Under the pieces are notes generated by a model, which saw nothing but the letters and a program-made list of their open reading frames with translations, was not told the DNA's origin and ran no database searches. A stretch of DNA of 64,000 bases, taken from positions 434,001-498,000 of the forward strand of contig NZ_QWDD01000001.1 of NCBI RefSeq assembly GCF_003722355.1, given 5' to 3'. The DNA is from Methylocystis hirsuta (GTDB lineage Bacteria > Pseudomonadota > Alphaproteobacteria > Rhizobiales > Beijerinckiaceae). Both the position numbers and the translations under genes were made by a program. Position 1 is the stretch's first letter. Each line of letters begins with the position of its first letter. Positions 1 to 9,636 of this stretch are shown in pieces.

Positions 1-258
1 AGCGGGATGATCAATCTTGCCGGAGGGTTTCCTTGCCGCGAAATTGGCGATTATCGTCGTGGATCGAAGGAGCGCGGACGTCATGACCGATACGACGACC
101 CAACTCGCCATCCTTTCCGATGCGCTGGTCAAAATCATCGAGCTTGGCCCAATGGCCGCGGAAGGGAAGGCGTCGCCCGCCGATCTTTTGACCCGGTCGG
201 GCGACATCGCCGCGCAGGCGCTAACCGCCGCCGCCACCTATGGTCGGTTGCCGTCATT
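1..258 (+). repeat. Direct repeat, copy 1 (partner 24089-24346)
   Basis: About 258 bp match 24089-24346 with roughly ten substitutions and no indel. The match covers the upstream region and most of the 73-codon gene. It starts at the first base of the window, so its left limit is unknown; its right limit lies inside the coding sequence. Confidence 0.85.
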
Positions 259-304
259 CTCTGAGTCCGTCGACGGGCAACAGGATACGCATCCTCAGAG
301 CTAG
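83..304 (+). CDS. Hypothetical 73-aa protein, copy 1 of a duplicated gene
   Basis: I do not recognise the family. The start is the ATG that opens MTDTTTQLAI; the frame is open further upstream, but a second copy at 24171 shares this start. The first 58 or so residues match that copy closely (about 96% identical DNA over 258 bp), then the tails diverge (SFSESVDG here, PFADPLAP there). The protein looks soluble and largely helical, with no signal peptide. The homologous DNA begins at base 1, so this copy may extend beyond the window. Expression is unproven. Confidence 0.5.
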   Translation: MTDTTTQLAILSDALVKIIELGPMAAEGKASPADLLTRSGDIAAQALTAAATYGRLPSFSESVDGQQDTHPQS

Positions 305-811
305 AATTGCCGACGGCGAGGGCTGAGCAATGGTGGCGGGTGGCGCGCCTCGAGGGCCGCCGCGATCATCACTGTTGGTTTGGCGCGGCTGGCTGACGGA
401 AACGCCTCGAACGTTGAACTTCCTCTTTTGGCGACGACGATCGCGCATCCGTCAATGCGTCCATAAGCCCGACGACAAGCCGGCGCCAGACGCGGTGATC
501 TTCGCGACGCGTCTCGACATGGCTCCAGACGGCATGGTGTCGATGACCAGCATGCAAGAATGGCGGACCGCATCCAGGGATCTGCAGTTCCGCCGTAAAT
601 TTTGCGTTGCGAGGCTTTCCGAGACACGATGCGCGATGACGACATCGCCCGAGCGGGAAACTCTGCTCTCGACGGTGGCGTCGCCGTGACCGAAAGGAAC
701 CGCCATTTTTGGAAGCGCGGCGGCCGTATTGCCGGGCGAGCGACGACGATCGACGTTGCGCAAGGGACGCCGAGATTAATTAGGATGCCGTTCTGATGGC
801 GTAAGAGAAGG
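305..811. other. Gap without a supported gene
   Basis: Open frames exist on both strands, but none shows a recognisable domain or a convincing start. A minus-strand stretch near 500-590 containing DPWMRSAIL hints at an old coding remnant in shifting frames; I cannot assign it. The 3' part must carry the promoter of the P-type ATPase, but no clear metal-regulator operator is visible. Confidence 0.4.
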
Positions 812-3076
812 ATGACCCGCGTGGCCCACGAGCATCGGCATGATCACGCCTCGCATGAGGAATCGAGATCCGCCCGCGCCGGCGGCGCAACCGAACATTC
901 GGCTCACGGCGATACACGCGCGTCGGACGTCATCTACACATGCCCGATGCGTCCGCAGATTCGCCAGATCGGCCCCGGCAATTGTCCGATCTGCGGCATG
1001 ACGCTGGAGCCGCTGGTCGCTTCAACTGAAGCCGAACCGAACGCCGAACTCGTAGATATGACCAGGCGGTTCTGGATCGGGCTGGCGTTGGCGGCGCCGG
1101 TGCTCGTCTTGGAGATGGGCGGCCATTTATTCAATCTGCATCGCTTGCTAGCGCCGCAGGCGTCGAACTGGCTACAGCTCATTTTGGCGACCCCGGTCGT
1201 GCTCTGGGCTGGCTGGCCGTTTTTCGTTCGAGGCGCGCAGTCGCTCGTGACACGTAATCTGAATATGTTCACGCTCATCGCCATGGGAACGGGCGTCGCC
1301 TGGATTTACAGCGTCGCCGCAACATTCGCGCCGTCTCTTTTTCCACCTGCATTTCGCAACATCGACGGCTCTGTCCCGATCTATTTCGAAGCGGCGGCGG
1401 TGATCACCGTCCTGGTTCTGCTTGGACAAGTTCTTGAATTGCGCGCGCGGGAACAGACCGGCGGCGCCATACGCGCGCTCCTCGATCTCGCGCCAAAAAT
1501 GGCGACTCGGATTAACGCCGACGGATCCGACGAAGAGATTGTGCTGGATCTTGTGAAGGTCGGCGAGCGCCTGCGCGTCCGTCCAGGAGAAAAGGTTCCT
1601 GTGGACGGCGAACTCGTCGAGGGCCGCAGTTCGGTCGATGAGTCCATGGTCACCGGCGAATCCATGCCGGTGACCAAGACTGCAGGCGACAACGTCATTG
1701 GCGGCACGCTCAATCAGACTGGCGGCTTTGTGATGCGCGCCGAGAAGGTTGGCCACGACACCGTGCTCTCGAGGATTGTCGAGATGGTCGCATCGGCGCA
1801 GAGAAGCCGCGCGCCAATACAACGCCTCGCCGACCAAGTGGCGGGATGGTTCGTGCCCGTCGTCATTCTCATCGCCGTTCTTGCATTTCTTGCCTGGGCG
1901 ATCTGGGGACCGGAACCACGCATGACGTATGGCCTTGTTGCGGCGGTCTCCGTTCTCATCATCGCCTGCCCCTGCGCGCTCGGTCTTGCGACGCCGATGT
2001 CGATCATGGTCGGCGTGGGACGCGGCGCGCAGTCGGGCGTGCTGATAAAAAGCGCCGAGGCGCTGGAGCGCTTGGAAAAAATAGACACGCTGGTGGTGGA
2101 CAAGACCGGGACGCTCACCGAAGGCAAGCCGCGCGTCACGGCCATCCGCGTCGTTGCGGGCGTCGCAGAGAACGATCTATTGGCGACGGCGGCGAGTCTT
2201 GAACGCGCCAGCGAGCATCCGCTGGCGCTGGCGATCGTTCAGGCGGCAGAAGAGCGCGGTCTCGCGCTCGAGGGCGCGACGGATTTCGATTCCCCCGTGG
2301 GCAAGGGCGTCATCGGCCGCGTCGAAGGCAATGCGGTCGCGATCGGCAATCGTCGATACCTCGTGGAGCTCGGCGTCGATGCGACGCCGCTCGATAGCGA
2401 CGCTGAACGCCTCCGGGAAGACGGCGCGACCGCTATCTTTGTCGCCATAGACGGAAAAATTTCCGGCGTCATCGGCATCGCCGATCCGATTAAACCGACG
2501 ACGGAAGCCGCGCTGCAATCGCTGCGCGAAGATGGCATCGCCGTGGTGATGCTGACCGGCGATAATTGGACAACGGCGCGCGCCGTCGCCAAACGCTTGG
2601 GGATCGGCGAGATCGAAGCTGAGATCCTCCCCGAGGACAAGAGCAAAGTCGTGACCCGCTTGCGCGAGGCGGGTCGAATCGTCGCCATGGCGGGAGACGG
2701 CGTGAATGACGCCCCTGCCTTGGCCGCCGCCGATGTGGGCATCGCCATGGGAACCGGAACCGATGTCGCGATCGAAAGCGCGGGGGTGACTTTGCTGAAG
2801 GGCGATCTCGGAGGCATCGTGCGGGGCCGACGCCTCTCCAAGACAACGATGCGCAACATCCGCGAGAATCTGTTCTTCGCGTTCATTTATAATGCTGCGG
2901 GCGTGCCCATTGCGGCTGGCGCGCTCTATCCGATCTTCGGGCTACTCTTATCGCCCACGATCGCCGCCGCGGCGATGGCGCTGTCATCAGTCAGCGTCGT
3001 CGTCAATTCCCTGCGATTGAGGCAAGCCGAACTGGATCCCGAAAGAAAAATTGAGATGCCGCCGTTCTCCTCCTAG
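812..3076 (+). CDS. Copper-type heavy-metal translocating P-type ATPase
   Basis: P1B-type ATPase of 754 aa, expected to export Cu(I)/Ag(I) across the inner membrane. The N-terminus is His-rich (residues 6-16), followed by a short heavy-metal-binding domain with C44, C58 and C61 (YTCPM then CPICGM) instead of a ferredoxin-like CXXC domain. Next come the membrane segments, the TGES actuator motif near 280, the CPC transport motif near 387, DKTGT with the phosphorylated Asp near 430, and GDGVNDAP near 628. The CPC and the Cys-rich domain favour Cu/Ag over Zn/Cd. RBS-like AGAAGG lies before the ATG. The stop codon TAG lies inside a 66-bp sequence repeated at 43326, so the 3' end may have been altered by an insertion. 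No neighbouring metal regulator is visible. Confidence 0.95.
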   Translation: MTRVAHEHRHDHASHEESRSARAGGATEHSAHGDTRASDVIYTCPMRPQIRQIGPGNCPICGMTLEPLVASTEAEPNAELVDMTRRFWIGLALAAPVLVLEMGGHLFNLHRLLAPQASNWLQLILATPVVLWAGWPFFVRGAQSLVTRNLNMFTLIAMGTGVAWIYSVAATFAPSLFPPAFRNIDGSVPIYFEAAAVITVLVLLGQVLELRAREQTGGAIRALLDLAPKMATRINADGSDEEIVLDLVKVGERLRVRPGEKVPVDGELVEGRSSVDESMVTGESMPVTKTAGDNVIGGTLNQTGGFVMRAEKVGHDTVLSRIVEMVASAQRSRAPIQRLADQVAGWFVPVVILIAVLAFLAWAIWGPEPRMTYGLVAAVSVLIIACPCALGLATPMSIMVGVGRGAQSGVLIKSAEALERLEKIDTLVVDKTGTLTEGKPRVTAIRVVAGVAENDLLATAASLERASEHPLALAIVQAAEERGLALEGATDFDSPVGKGVIGRVEGNAVAIGNRRYLVELGVDATPLDSDAERLREDGATAIFVAIDGKISGVIGIADPIKPTTEAALQSLREDGIAVVMLTGDNWTTARAVAKRLGIGEIEAEILPEDKSKVVTRLREAGRIVAMAGDGVNDAPALAAADVGIAMGTGTDVAIESAGVTLLKGDLGGIVRGRRLSKTTMRNIRENLFFAFIYNAAGVPIAAGALYPIFGLLLSPTIAAAAMALSSVSVVVNSLRLRQAELDPERKIEMPPFSS

Positions 3077-3137
3077 CCACTAGATTGCGATGATGCTCAT
3101 ACCATGGCGCAAAAGCGCCCGGCGCGGCGCTATAATA
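3072..3137. repeat. 66-bp perfect repeat, copy 1 (partner 43326-43391)
   Basis: Identical over 66 bp to 43326-43391. It starts with CCTAGCC, so it supplies the stop codon of the P-type ATPase, and it ends with TATAATA. It contains a small hairpin, GGCGC-AAAA-GCGCC. In the other copy its first base abuts the end of an IS481-type element. It may be a mobile-element end or a short REP-like unit. Confidence 0.85.
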
Positions 3138-3428
3138 TCCACGCGTGCGCCTCGCACTCGTCCCGCGTTGAGGCGGCGGACAAACGCAGGCCTCAATAAG
3201 AGGGAGCGCGCAACGCGCTCGCCAAGGCAGTATTCTTTCATCGCCTTGGCGAAATCCATGACAGGATTTTCGAAAGGCATTATTGAATTTGTGTTTCGCC
3301 TCCATCGCTTGTCTTACAATAGGTGTCAGTCGAGCGGCGCTTCTCGCTCCGCATCTAAAGAAGCGATCGATTGATCATCGCCGACGTCGTTGACGTTTTG
3401 TGTTAAGGGGTCCGAGTTGGAGGTCGTC

Positions 3429-3803
3429 ATGTCTTTGCGTTCCTCATGCGCTGTGTGTCTTTTCATATTCCTTGCGGTAATGCCGTCTCAGCAAGCGGCA
3501 TCAGCGCATAGGCGGCAGGGGTGGCGCGCCCCCGGTGCTCCGCGCCTGGGACCATGGATCGAGAAGGGATGGTGCTGTGAGGACTGGTCCCGCGCCCCAG
3601 CGATCCGCGACTGGGGTTTTTCGGCCCCTTGGAGCTACGATCCCGCAACCGGGCTTCCTTCCAGCACCGCGGAATACCCGTGGGGGTACACAACCCCTTT
3701 CGTCAGAGTCGGTTCGAAATGCGTTGCAAGCGAAGTTAATGGCAGCCCGGGAGGCAATTGGGTACGCTATCAAAGGGTCATGCCGTCCTACTACTGTCGT
3801 TGA
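3429..3803 (+). CDS. Small exported hypothetical protein
   Basis: Protein of 124 aa with an N-terminal signal peptide (hydrophobic CAVCLFIFLAVM, then a likely cut near AASA). The mature part is rich in Trp, Gly and Pro and has four Cys, including a WCCEDW motif, so disulphides in the periplasm or outside are likely. Start chosen at the ATG preceded by GGAGG six bases upstream; an in-frame ATG at 3390 is less likely because it would precede the signal peptide. Family not recognised. It stands alone between the ATPase and the PhoX-like gene. Confidence 0.65.
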   Translation: MSLRSSCAVCLFIFLAVMPSQQAASAHRRQGWRAPGAPRLGPWIEKGWCCEDWSRAPAIRDWGFSAPWSYDPATGLPSSTAEYPWGYTTPFVRVGSKCVASEVNGSPGGNWVRYQRVMPSYYCR

Positions 3804-4251
3804 ACTGCGTGACCTCGGCCAGAGGCGTTTCGTTGAGACACGCCGACACGGCGAATTCCTCGATTTGCACCATGCCGGTGCAATGGCGCCGGGGACATCA
3901 TTGGTCCGGCTTCACCCAGTGCAATCACGAAAGATAATGTCGTGAAGACCGGCGACGCGCACGTCGACCTACTTCTTGCGGCAGGCCCTCAGAGCCGGCC
4001 GGCCGATCGTGGCGAAACGCTCTCGGCCCGCCCGATATTGAAGCCCTTCATCAGGCAGCGTTGATCTCGTGGACTTTGATGAGAAGGCGAGACGGCGTGT
4101 GGTTGACTCGCCTGACGCGGACATCAGGCGAGAGGGTTCCGTAGCGCTAATTCGCCGCTATCACACACCCGTTGAAAAATTGTAATGCGCCGCCCCTAGG
4201 TTCGCGCTCGCGTTTAAGCTCGTTTTAAACTTGATCTTCCGGGGGCGTAGT
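3804..4251. other. Intergenic stretch with a hairpin
   Basis: No supported gene. A perfect 9-bp stem, CTCGCCTGA, is paired with TCAGGCGAG at 4107-4132 around an 8-base loop. It is not followed by a T run, so it is a weak terminator candidate. No clear Pho box is visible upstream of the PhoX-like gene. Confidence 0.5.
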
Positions 4252-5946
4252 ATGAATCGACAGCATTGCCTGGCGCTGGCCGCAATCCTCGGCGTCACGT
4301 CTGCAAATTCCGCTTCGGCGCAGGATGCAAATTCCGTCTCGGCCCAGAACATAGGGCCCAGCACGACCACGGAACCGTATCTTGTTCCTACGGTTGCAGG
4401 CGTCTCCGTCACCTCGGTGCTGACGGTCGGCGACTCGGTTGGCGGCTACCGTATGGTCGGCATTCCCGACGGGCTCGGCGCCTGGCTCCCCGATAGCAAC
4501 GTCTTCGGTCATTGGTTCGATCACAAGGCGCGGTCGTTCAGTTTGGTGGTGAACCATGAGCTCGGGCGCGGGCTGGGGACACCGCGCGCGCACGGCTCCA
4601 AGGGCGCTTTCGTATCTCAGTGGACGGTCGACCGCGCGACCTTGAAGGTGATTTCGGGTCGCGACCACATGACTAGCCCGAACGACATTCTGACCTGGAA
4701 TGGCTCCGGTTATTCGCCCGGCGCGACGGCGCTCGAGAGGCTCTGTTCTGCGGACCTTGCGGACCCAAAGGCTTACGGGCTGCGCGCGCCAAGCCGCATC
4801 TTCCTGAGTGGCGAGGAGACGTCGCCTCCGTTCGCCGCCGACCACGGCCGCGTTTTCGCACACATTCTCGAAGGACCAGAAAGGGACAAGTCGTTCGAGT
4901 TGCCGCGGCTGGGCAAGATGTCGTTCGAAAACGCTCTCGCGAACCCGTTTCCCGATCGCAAGACTATCGTGATGTTGAACGACGACGCCGGACGGGAAAC
5001 CAACGTCACGGCTGAGACAAACGTCTGTCGCACCGCGGGTCAGTCAGGCTGCAAAGAACCGCCCAGCGAACTCTACATGTATGTCGGTTCGCAACAGCCG
5101 CATGGCTCTCAAATCGAGCAGGCGGGTCTTACCAACGGCAACTTCTACGGTGTGCGCGTGGTTCGTGACGGCCAAGTCGTCACTGGCGAGAACAAGGATT
5201 TCGTATTCGCTTCGGCGGCGCCCGCCGTGACTTCGGCCCGATTCGAAGTCGTCAATTTCGGCGATGTGTCGAACAAGATGGGCGTGCAAATCCAGGACGC
5301 TGCGATCGCGAACAAGGTGACGCAGTTCATCCGCATCGAGGACGGCGCCTGGGATCCGCGCCCGGGCAGGCCTCGCGACTACTACTTCATCACGACCGGC
5401 CGCATTGCGTCGGACGCGACGACTTGGCGTCCTTCGCGGCTGTGGCGACTGCGCTTCGATAATATCGCGCGGCCAGAGGCGGGCGGTTCGATCGAGATGC
5501 TGCTCACTAATCAGTTCTATCCGGGCGCCGCGACGACGCCGGATGCCGACCCCGGCTACCAGATGTTCGACAACATGACGATTGACGGGTTCGGGCGCAT
5601 CGTTCTGCAGGAGGACGTCGGCGGCAACGACCGGTTGGGCCGAATCTACGTCTATGGAATCGACAGCGGCCAACTTGTCCAGGTCGCCCGTCACAATCCT
5701 AAGTTCTTTGGAGGCAACGCATCAAACAATCCGACCTTCCTCACGAACGACGAGGAGAGTTCGGGCGTGATAGACGCCGCGGAGGCACTCCGCGGCGGCT
5801 GGTTCCTGACCACGGTCCAGCCCCATCATGCATCGAGCGACGCGGAATTGGTCGAAAACGGCCAGATCCTGGCCCTCTTCATCGATCCATCGATTGCCCG
5901 AGGCCGTCGCGGCGACGCTCCTTTGCCTGCCGCCCTAAAGCCTTGA
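4252..5946 (+). CDS. Exported PhoX-like (DUF839) protein
   Basis: Protein of 564 aa with a signal peptide (LALAAILGVTSANSASA) and a beta-propeller-like body of the DUF839/PhoX family, whose studied members are Ca/Fe-dependent alkaline phosphatases. Family-type stretches seen are VNHELG near 100, GYQMFDNMTIDGFGRIVLQE near 435 and NDEESSGVIDA near 500, which carry the acidic metal-ligand type residues. Start is the ATG after GGGGG; a TTG seven codons upstream is less likely. Phosphatase activity is inferred only. It could reach the periplasm by Sec and might be a cargo of the adjacent type II system, but no proof is visible. Confidence 0.75.
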   Translation: MNRQHCLALAAILGVTSANSASAQDANSVSAQNIGPSTTTEPYLVPTVAGVSVTSVLTVGDSVGGYRMVGIPDGLGAWLPDSNVFGHWFDHKARSFSLVVNHELGRGLGTPRAHGSKGAFVSQWTVDRATLKVISGRDHMTSPNDILTWNGSGYSPGATALERLCSADLADPKAYGLRAPSRIFLSGEETSPPFAADHGRVFAHILEGPERDKSFELPRLGKMSFENALANPFPDRKTIVMLNDDAGRETNVTAETNVCRTAGQSGCKEPPSELYMYVGSQQPHGSQIEQAGLTNGNFYGVRVVRDGQVVTGENKDFVFASAAPAVTSARFEVVNFGDVSNKMGVQIQDAAIANKVTQFIRIEDGAWDPRPGRPRDYYFITTGRIASDATTWRPSRLWRLRFDNIARPEAGGSIEMLLTNQFYPGAATTPDADPGYQMFDNMTIDGFGRIVLQEDVGGNDRLGRIYVYGIDSGQLVQVARHNPKFFGGNASNNPTFLTNDEESSGVIDAAEALRGGWFLTTVQPHHASSDAELVENGQILALFIDPSIARGRRGDAPLPAALKP

Positions 5947-5956
5947 CTCTCACCTG

Positions 5957-6055
5957 ATTGAGAAAGCCTTCTCGAAGCTCAAGACGCTCCTGCTCAAAGC
6001 TGCCGAGAGGAGCGTCGGCTTCCAAAGTGAGCGCCATATGGCGGGAACGCTATAA
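5957..6055 (+). pseudogene. IS630-type transposase, C-terminal remnant
   Basis: The frame reads IEKAFSKLKTLLLKAAERSVG, the typical C-terminal PIE..FSKLK segment of IS630-family transposases, and stops after 32 codons. No start or catalytic domain precedes it; the preceding base triplets belong to the end of the PhoX-like gene. It lies upstream of an N-terminal and middle piece of the same family, which is the wrong order for a single copy. Confidence 0.7.
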
Positions 6056-6440
6056 CAAGACCGGCGGTTCTGCCGCCGGCGAGCGGGGCGGCGACCGCTG
6101 TCGGCAACATCGATGCGCACAAGTGATAGATTCTTTGTTCGTCGCGGAGACCTGCGACATCACCCGTAAAAAGCTTCAGGCTGCTAAGCGTGGCATCGCT
6201 TCAGCATCGGCTGTTGTGGCGTTCGTCAACCACCACGACATCGCCTAAAAAGGCGCGCGCGAGCGGGACCGCATAGACATCGTAAAGCATCGTTAGGCGG
6301 GGTTTCGACGGCCAGTTTGACTCAATTCCGAGAAGCTTGTTTTTCGTCGACGAGACCTGGCCGAGGACGGACGAACCTGGCTCGAAAGCGCTGCTCCGCA
6401 AAGTCGCGGAGCGCAACGTATTGGCGACCTTCTAAAAAAG
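6040..6440 (+). pseudogene. IS630-type transposase, frameshifted N-terminal and middle remnant
   Basis: Read across frames, the segment gives WRERYNKTGGSAAGERGGD, VAETCDITRKKLQAAKRGI and FVNHHDIA, matching the HTH region of IS630 transposases. KKARA and then GFDGQFD..LFFVDETW follow at 6305-6360, where DET carries the first catalytic Asp. At least two frameshifts and stop codons break it. It overlaps the C-terminal remnant at TGGCGGGAACG, so two decayed copies have probably recombined. Confidence 0.7.
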
Positions 6441-6482
6441 TTTTCGCCCGCCGAATGCGCCGACTTTTTCGCCGCCGCTGAT

Positions 6483-7073
6483 CTAGGGCTGAGTTTCGTG
6501 AGGCGCCAACGGTGGCTTATAGAGTTTTACTTTCGCAGATTGGACGCCGCTCTGCAAAATGACTTCTGCGCTGGTTATGGAGGCGACGGTCCAAGCGTCC
6601 ACGGCATCGCCAACCTTCCGCCACGCGCCCTGAGGCGAGCCGGCCGAGAAGAGGAACGCCTGGGCCGCCTTCTTGTGCCGTACAATCGCGGTGACGATCA
6701 GATCGGTGGGCGCATTAGACAGGCTGGCCGACCAGGCCGATGCTGAGTCGGTTTTGCGCTGCGGTTTGCGGTTCTTGGAGAAGATTGGTCGCGACAGGGA
6801 TTCGACATCGGCCGATGCAAGCTTGGGCGCGCTCAATTCGACCGCAGTCAGCGCCGGCGGCGTCCAATCAGGTACCCCGGCGCCGCTGTCGGGATTCAAG
6901 GGGCCAACGATGGCATAGAGGGCGAAGATCACCGTCCCCGAAAAAATTGCCGATAAGAAAACTAGCGCGATCGCCGAGAGCGGCGAAAGCTGCATCTGCT
7001 TGACGGCTGAGAACCGCGCCAACGCGTGCTGCAGCAATGCCGCGAGCCGAACTTGTCGCCTTGCCCTTATCAT
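6483..7073 (-). CDS. gspC: Type II secretion protein GspC-like (GspC/N)
   Basis: Protein of 196 aa with one membrane segment near residues 33-55 (LSAIALVFLSAIFSGTVIFALYAIV), a Pro-rich linker and a C-terminal beta domain from about 120 (DLIVTAIVRHKKAAQAFLF) like the homology region of GspC. GspC links the inner-membrane platform to the GspD secretin. Its start overlaps the gspM stop as ATGA, so it is the last gene of a coupled L-M-C set. Sequence conservation in this subunit is low, so the C versus N name rests on topology and position. Confidence 0.7.
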   Translation of the reverse strand: MIRARRQVRLAALLQHALARFSAVKQMQLSPLSAIALVFLSAIFSGTVIFALYAIVGPLNPDSGAGVPDWTPPALTAVELSAPKLASADVESLSRPIFSKNRKPQRKTDSASAWSASLSNAPTDLIVTAIVRHKKAAQAFLFSAGSPQGAWRKVGDAVDAWTVASITSAEVILQSGVQSAKVKLYKPPLAPHETQP

Positions 7074-7678
7074 GAACGGCCTTTTTTGGGTGCGCCGCCG
7101 AAGACATCGAATTGCGCCTCTAGTTCATCGGTCTCTTGCGAGGCGCCCCAAAACATCGTCTGATTGTGAATTGTTGCGGTGGTGATGATCAGCAACGGCG
7201 GCTCGCCTTCTAGAGCACGGGCAAGCGCATGAATGCGGTCGTACGGCCCCGAGACGTCGAGCCGCGCGCCAACGAGCGCTACTCCTTGAAAGGCCTTTTG
7301 GGGAAGCATCTGGATAGACCTTACGGTCACCTGAGCCGCTTCCGAAATTGCCTTTAGCCGCGCCTGTAAATTAGCGCTGATGACGCCATCGCTGTCGCCG
7401 TCGAAGAGCTCGCCGCGGCCGTTAATGTCTGACACCTGCTGCGCGTACGCTTGGATCTCGTCTTCATGCGCGACAACAGCTTCGTAGCGCGCCAGAGTCT
7501 GTCGACGCTCGGCGATGGCGTCGGCGCCGATCGCGATCATGCGGCGCGCCGGTTCGATAAATACAAAATAAAAAAGCAGCAGCGCCAGCAGATTTACGCC
7601 GGCAAAGGCGAAGCGGCGGCCTAGGCGCGAGTGGCGGAGCGCCTTCCGAATGAAGGGCGCGCTGATCCAGGGTCTCAC
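7070..7678 (-). CDS. gspM: Type II secretion protein GspM
   Basis: Protein of 202 aa with an N-terminal membrane segment near 24-44 (FAFAGVNLLALLLFYFVFI) and a periplasmic domain with a coiled region followed by a ferredoxin-like fold, as in GspM. GspM binds GspL and helps recruit the GspE ATPase to the inner-membrane platform. It overlaps its neighbours on both sides as ATGA, showing translational coupling with gspL and gspC. Confidence 0.75.
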   Translation of the reverse strand: MRPWISAPFIRKALRHSRLGRRFAFAGVNLLALLLFYFVFIEPARRMIAIGADAIAERRQTLARYEAVVAHEDEIQAYAQQVSDINGRGELFDGDSDGVISANLQARLKAISEAAQVTVRSIQMLPQKAFQGVALVGARLDVSGPYDRIHALARALEGEPPLLIITTATIHNQTMFWGASQETDELEAQFDVFGGAPKKGRS

Positions 7679-8805
7679 TTCCCACCCTCCTGCTTCCTTT
7701 TTTCGAGTTTCGCCTGAAGCGAAAAGCCCTCACGCTTTTCATGTGGGTCGGGGGTAATAGGCGCCGTCAGCTCCGCGTCGCTGAACAGCGGCGATTTGTT
7801 GAAGCGCGCCGGCAGACCGACCGCCGAACGCGCGGATCCGACGAGGTCAATTGTCCGCTCGTTGGGGTTGGGCTCACTCAGCCGGAAATCGGTAAGAAAA
7901 GCGTCATCAGGCAGAATGCGTGCGGTTTCCTCCCACAAGTCAGCGAATTGCGGTCCGCTCCGGCGCGTGTTTCGCAAAACTGAGAGGATGCGACTCTCCG
8001 AGGAGGCCCGATCCACAGACTGGCGCACGCGCGCGGCGCGTACAGACATCTCCTGGATCTTTGCATCGATCTCTTCGTTCAAGGCGCTTTGACGCCATAG
8101 CGTGGTCACGACGCCGACCAGCACAAACGCAAAAATTCCTGCGCAGAGACCAAACGCCAGATTGCGGAATCGATACGATGTCCGAGCCTCGGAGTGCAAG
8201 CGGATGAGAGGCGTTTTCTCGCCGCCCTCGCGTTGGCCAGCGGCCCGGATGAAGCCAACGTCGGAGAAGGCGAGGCCGGCGCGTTCGGCCGCCTCCATGG
8301 CGATAGCGCGTCGCAGAATCCACAGACTCACTCGCAGTTTATCCGGAGCGTTAGGATGTTCCGCGATCAAGTGGCCGTAAAGTACGTCTGCTAGACGTAG
8401 AGGCGTCTTGCGTTCGATGTCAGCGACGAGAAGTTTGGGGAGAGCGCCGGCCGCCGCGCGTGGGACGTCGAATCGGCGCACGAAGAAGGAATCAGCCTCG
8501 ATCTCGAGCCCGATCCGTACTGAGTTGCGCGTTAGCTCTTGACGCCTCAACGCCTCTTCGAGCGACGAAGAAGCGAGTTCGTCTCCCGAAAGGCGCCAGA
8601 TCGGCGCGCCGCGTGAGTCCAGGCACCAGAGATCGCGCCCTCCTGCCCTGACAACCAGCTGCCGGTCGCCCCGATCGGTTAGCCAGGCGACCATCTCCGG
8701 GGGAAATAGGCTGAAGAATTCGCGTCGATACCAAGCTAGGAACCGAAGCGCCATCGTTTTAATCGAACCCTCGAGAACGTGTCGCGTCCAGAACTCGCTT
8801 GCCAT
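7675..8805 (-). CDS. gspL: Type II secretion protein GspL
   Basis: Protein of 376 aa. The N-terminal part is a cytoplasmic actin-like/PilM-type domain with a beta-rich start (RGDRQLVVRAGGRDLWCLD). A membrane segment lies at about 222-245 (FGLCAGIFAFVLVGVVTTLW) and a periplasmic PilN-type coiled region follows. GspL docks the GspE ATPase to the membrane. The first gene of the L-M-C block, it is followed by a 4-base overlap with gspM. The DUF1190 gene upstream reads the same way 33 bp away. Confidence 0.8.
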   Translation of the reverse strand: MASEFWTRHVLEGSIKTMALRFLAWYRREFFSLFPPEMVAWLTDRGDRQLVVRAGGRDLWCLDSRGAPIWRLSGDELASSSLEEALRRQELTRNSVRIGLEIEADSFFVRRFDVPRAAAGALPKLLVADIERKTPLRLADVLYGHLIAEHPNAPDKLRVSLWILRRAIAMEAAERAGLAFSDVGFIRAAGQREGGEKTPLIRLHSEARTSYRFRNLAFGLCAGIFAFVLVGVVTTLWRQSALNEEIDAKIQEMSVRAARVRQSVDRASSESRILSVLRNTRRSGPQFADLWEETARILPDDAFLTDFRLSEPNPNERTIDLVGSARSAVGLPARFNKSPLFSDAELTAPITPDPHEKREGFSLQAKLEKRKQEGGK

Positions 8806-8838
8806 TTCGGACCATTGCCGATGTGAGAGACTTCGCTG

Positions 8839-9531
8839 CTATGGGATGAATGGCGCGTTTCTCAGCCGTAGCCGACGCTGTTGGAGCGTTTCCGTCGCCG
8901 ACACGTCGTCGCCGATCGGTCCCTCAATTGCGCCAAGCGCCGCGGCTACAAACGTCACTTCGCCTGTAAAGGCTTTGTGCTTGGCGAAAGGGATAAATCG
9001 ATCGGATGAAAGAATCGCGGCCTTGTCCTGTAGGGCTTTCTCTTGCACAGATCTGTCGTCCGAATTATAAGATCTTGACACCGGAAAATACGCAAAGATT
9101 GCATGCGGTGTGTCCACCGCGAGCGTTGGCGCCGCTTCCACTCCTCTTGGAGAGGCAATTATTTCGACGCCAAGCTCAGAGGGCATATAGCTCTCCTCCT
9201 CGGAAGGCGCATAGGACAAAGGTTCCTCAATCGACGGCTCCGCGTAGGTCGGCTCGCAAATGCGGAAATGCAGCTGACACTCGGCGCTAGCGGAAAAGCG
9301 TGGGGCCTTGTCGCGCAGTTGCTCGCGCGCATTGGCGAAAGCCGCCACGCACTCTCGTTTCGTAAAGGCGCCTGACGCCACGCAAGCGTCTTGCGTCGCG
9401 AAGAAATAGGTTTTTCCCATGGTCTCGGCGCATGCAGGCGCAACAAACGACAAGCAAAACGCCACGTGGCGTAGCGCCGCCACCGCACCTGATTGATGGG
9501 TTGCGGTGTTGGAATTTTTGCTGTCCCACAT
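8839..9531 (-). CDS. Exported DUF1190-family protein
   Basis: Protein of 230 aa with an N-terminal signal peptide ending near APACAET and a DUF1190-type core: C-rich spacing in DACVASGAFTKRECVAAFANA and SAECQLHFRICE. DUF1190 proteins (YgiB in E. coli) are exported proteins of unknown function. The gene is read with gspL-M-C and lies divergently from gspE, so it may be an accessory factor or substrate of the secretion system. That is inference from position only. Confidence 0.65.
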   Translation of the reverse strand: MWDSKNSNTATHQSGAVAALRHVAFCLSFVAPACAETMGKTYFFATQDACVASGAFTKRECVAAFANAREQLRDKAPRFSASAECQLHFRICEPTYAEPSIEEPLSYAPSEEESYMPSELGVEIIASPRGVEAAPTLAVDTPHAIFAYFPVSRSYNSDDRSVQEKALQDKAAILSSDRFIPFAKHKAFTGEVTFVAAALGAIEGPIGDDVSATETLQQRRLRLRNAPFIP

Positions 9532-9636
9532 TACAATCGCTCAACAAGACCTGAACAGTAGACGCATATTAATCTCAATTGTGTCATTCCGAAGTCCAAT
9601 TAGAAGCTTGCCAGTCCGCTCGACGAAGGGTTCTTG
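9532..9636. promoter_or_regulatory. Divergent promoter region between the DUF1190 gene and gspE
   Basis: These 105 bp separate two head-to-head gene sets of the secretion system, so promoters for both directions must lie here or inside the gene starts. It is locally AT-richer than its surroundings (ACAATTGAGATTAATATGCG on the minus strand). I see no clear operator; a GAAGGG RBS precedes gspE. Confidence 0.45.

Noticed and set aside
1172..1837. 221-codon minus-strand frame inside the P-type ATPase
   Set aside because: Antisense shadow of a strongly conserved gene; composition is low-complexity and no domain is visible.
3080..3280. 66-codon minus-strand frame starting MPFENPVMDFAKAM
   Set aside because: Its 3' half is the 66-bp repeat, which also yields open frames at the other copy; no independent support.
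4107..4132. Hairpin CTCGCCTGA/TCAGGCGAG taken as terminator
   Set aside because: No T run follows and no gene end is close; it is noted only as a structure.
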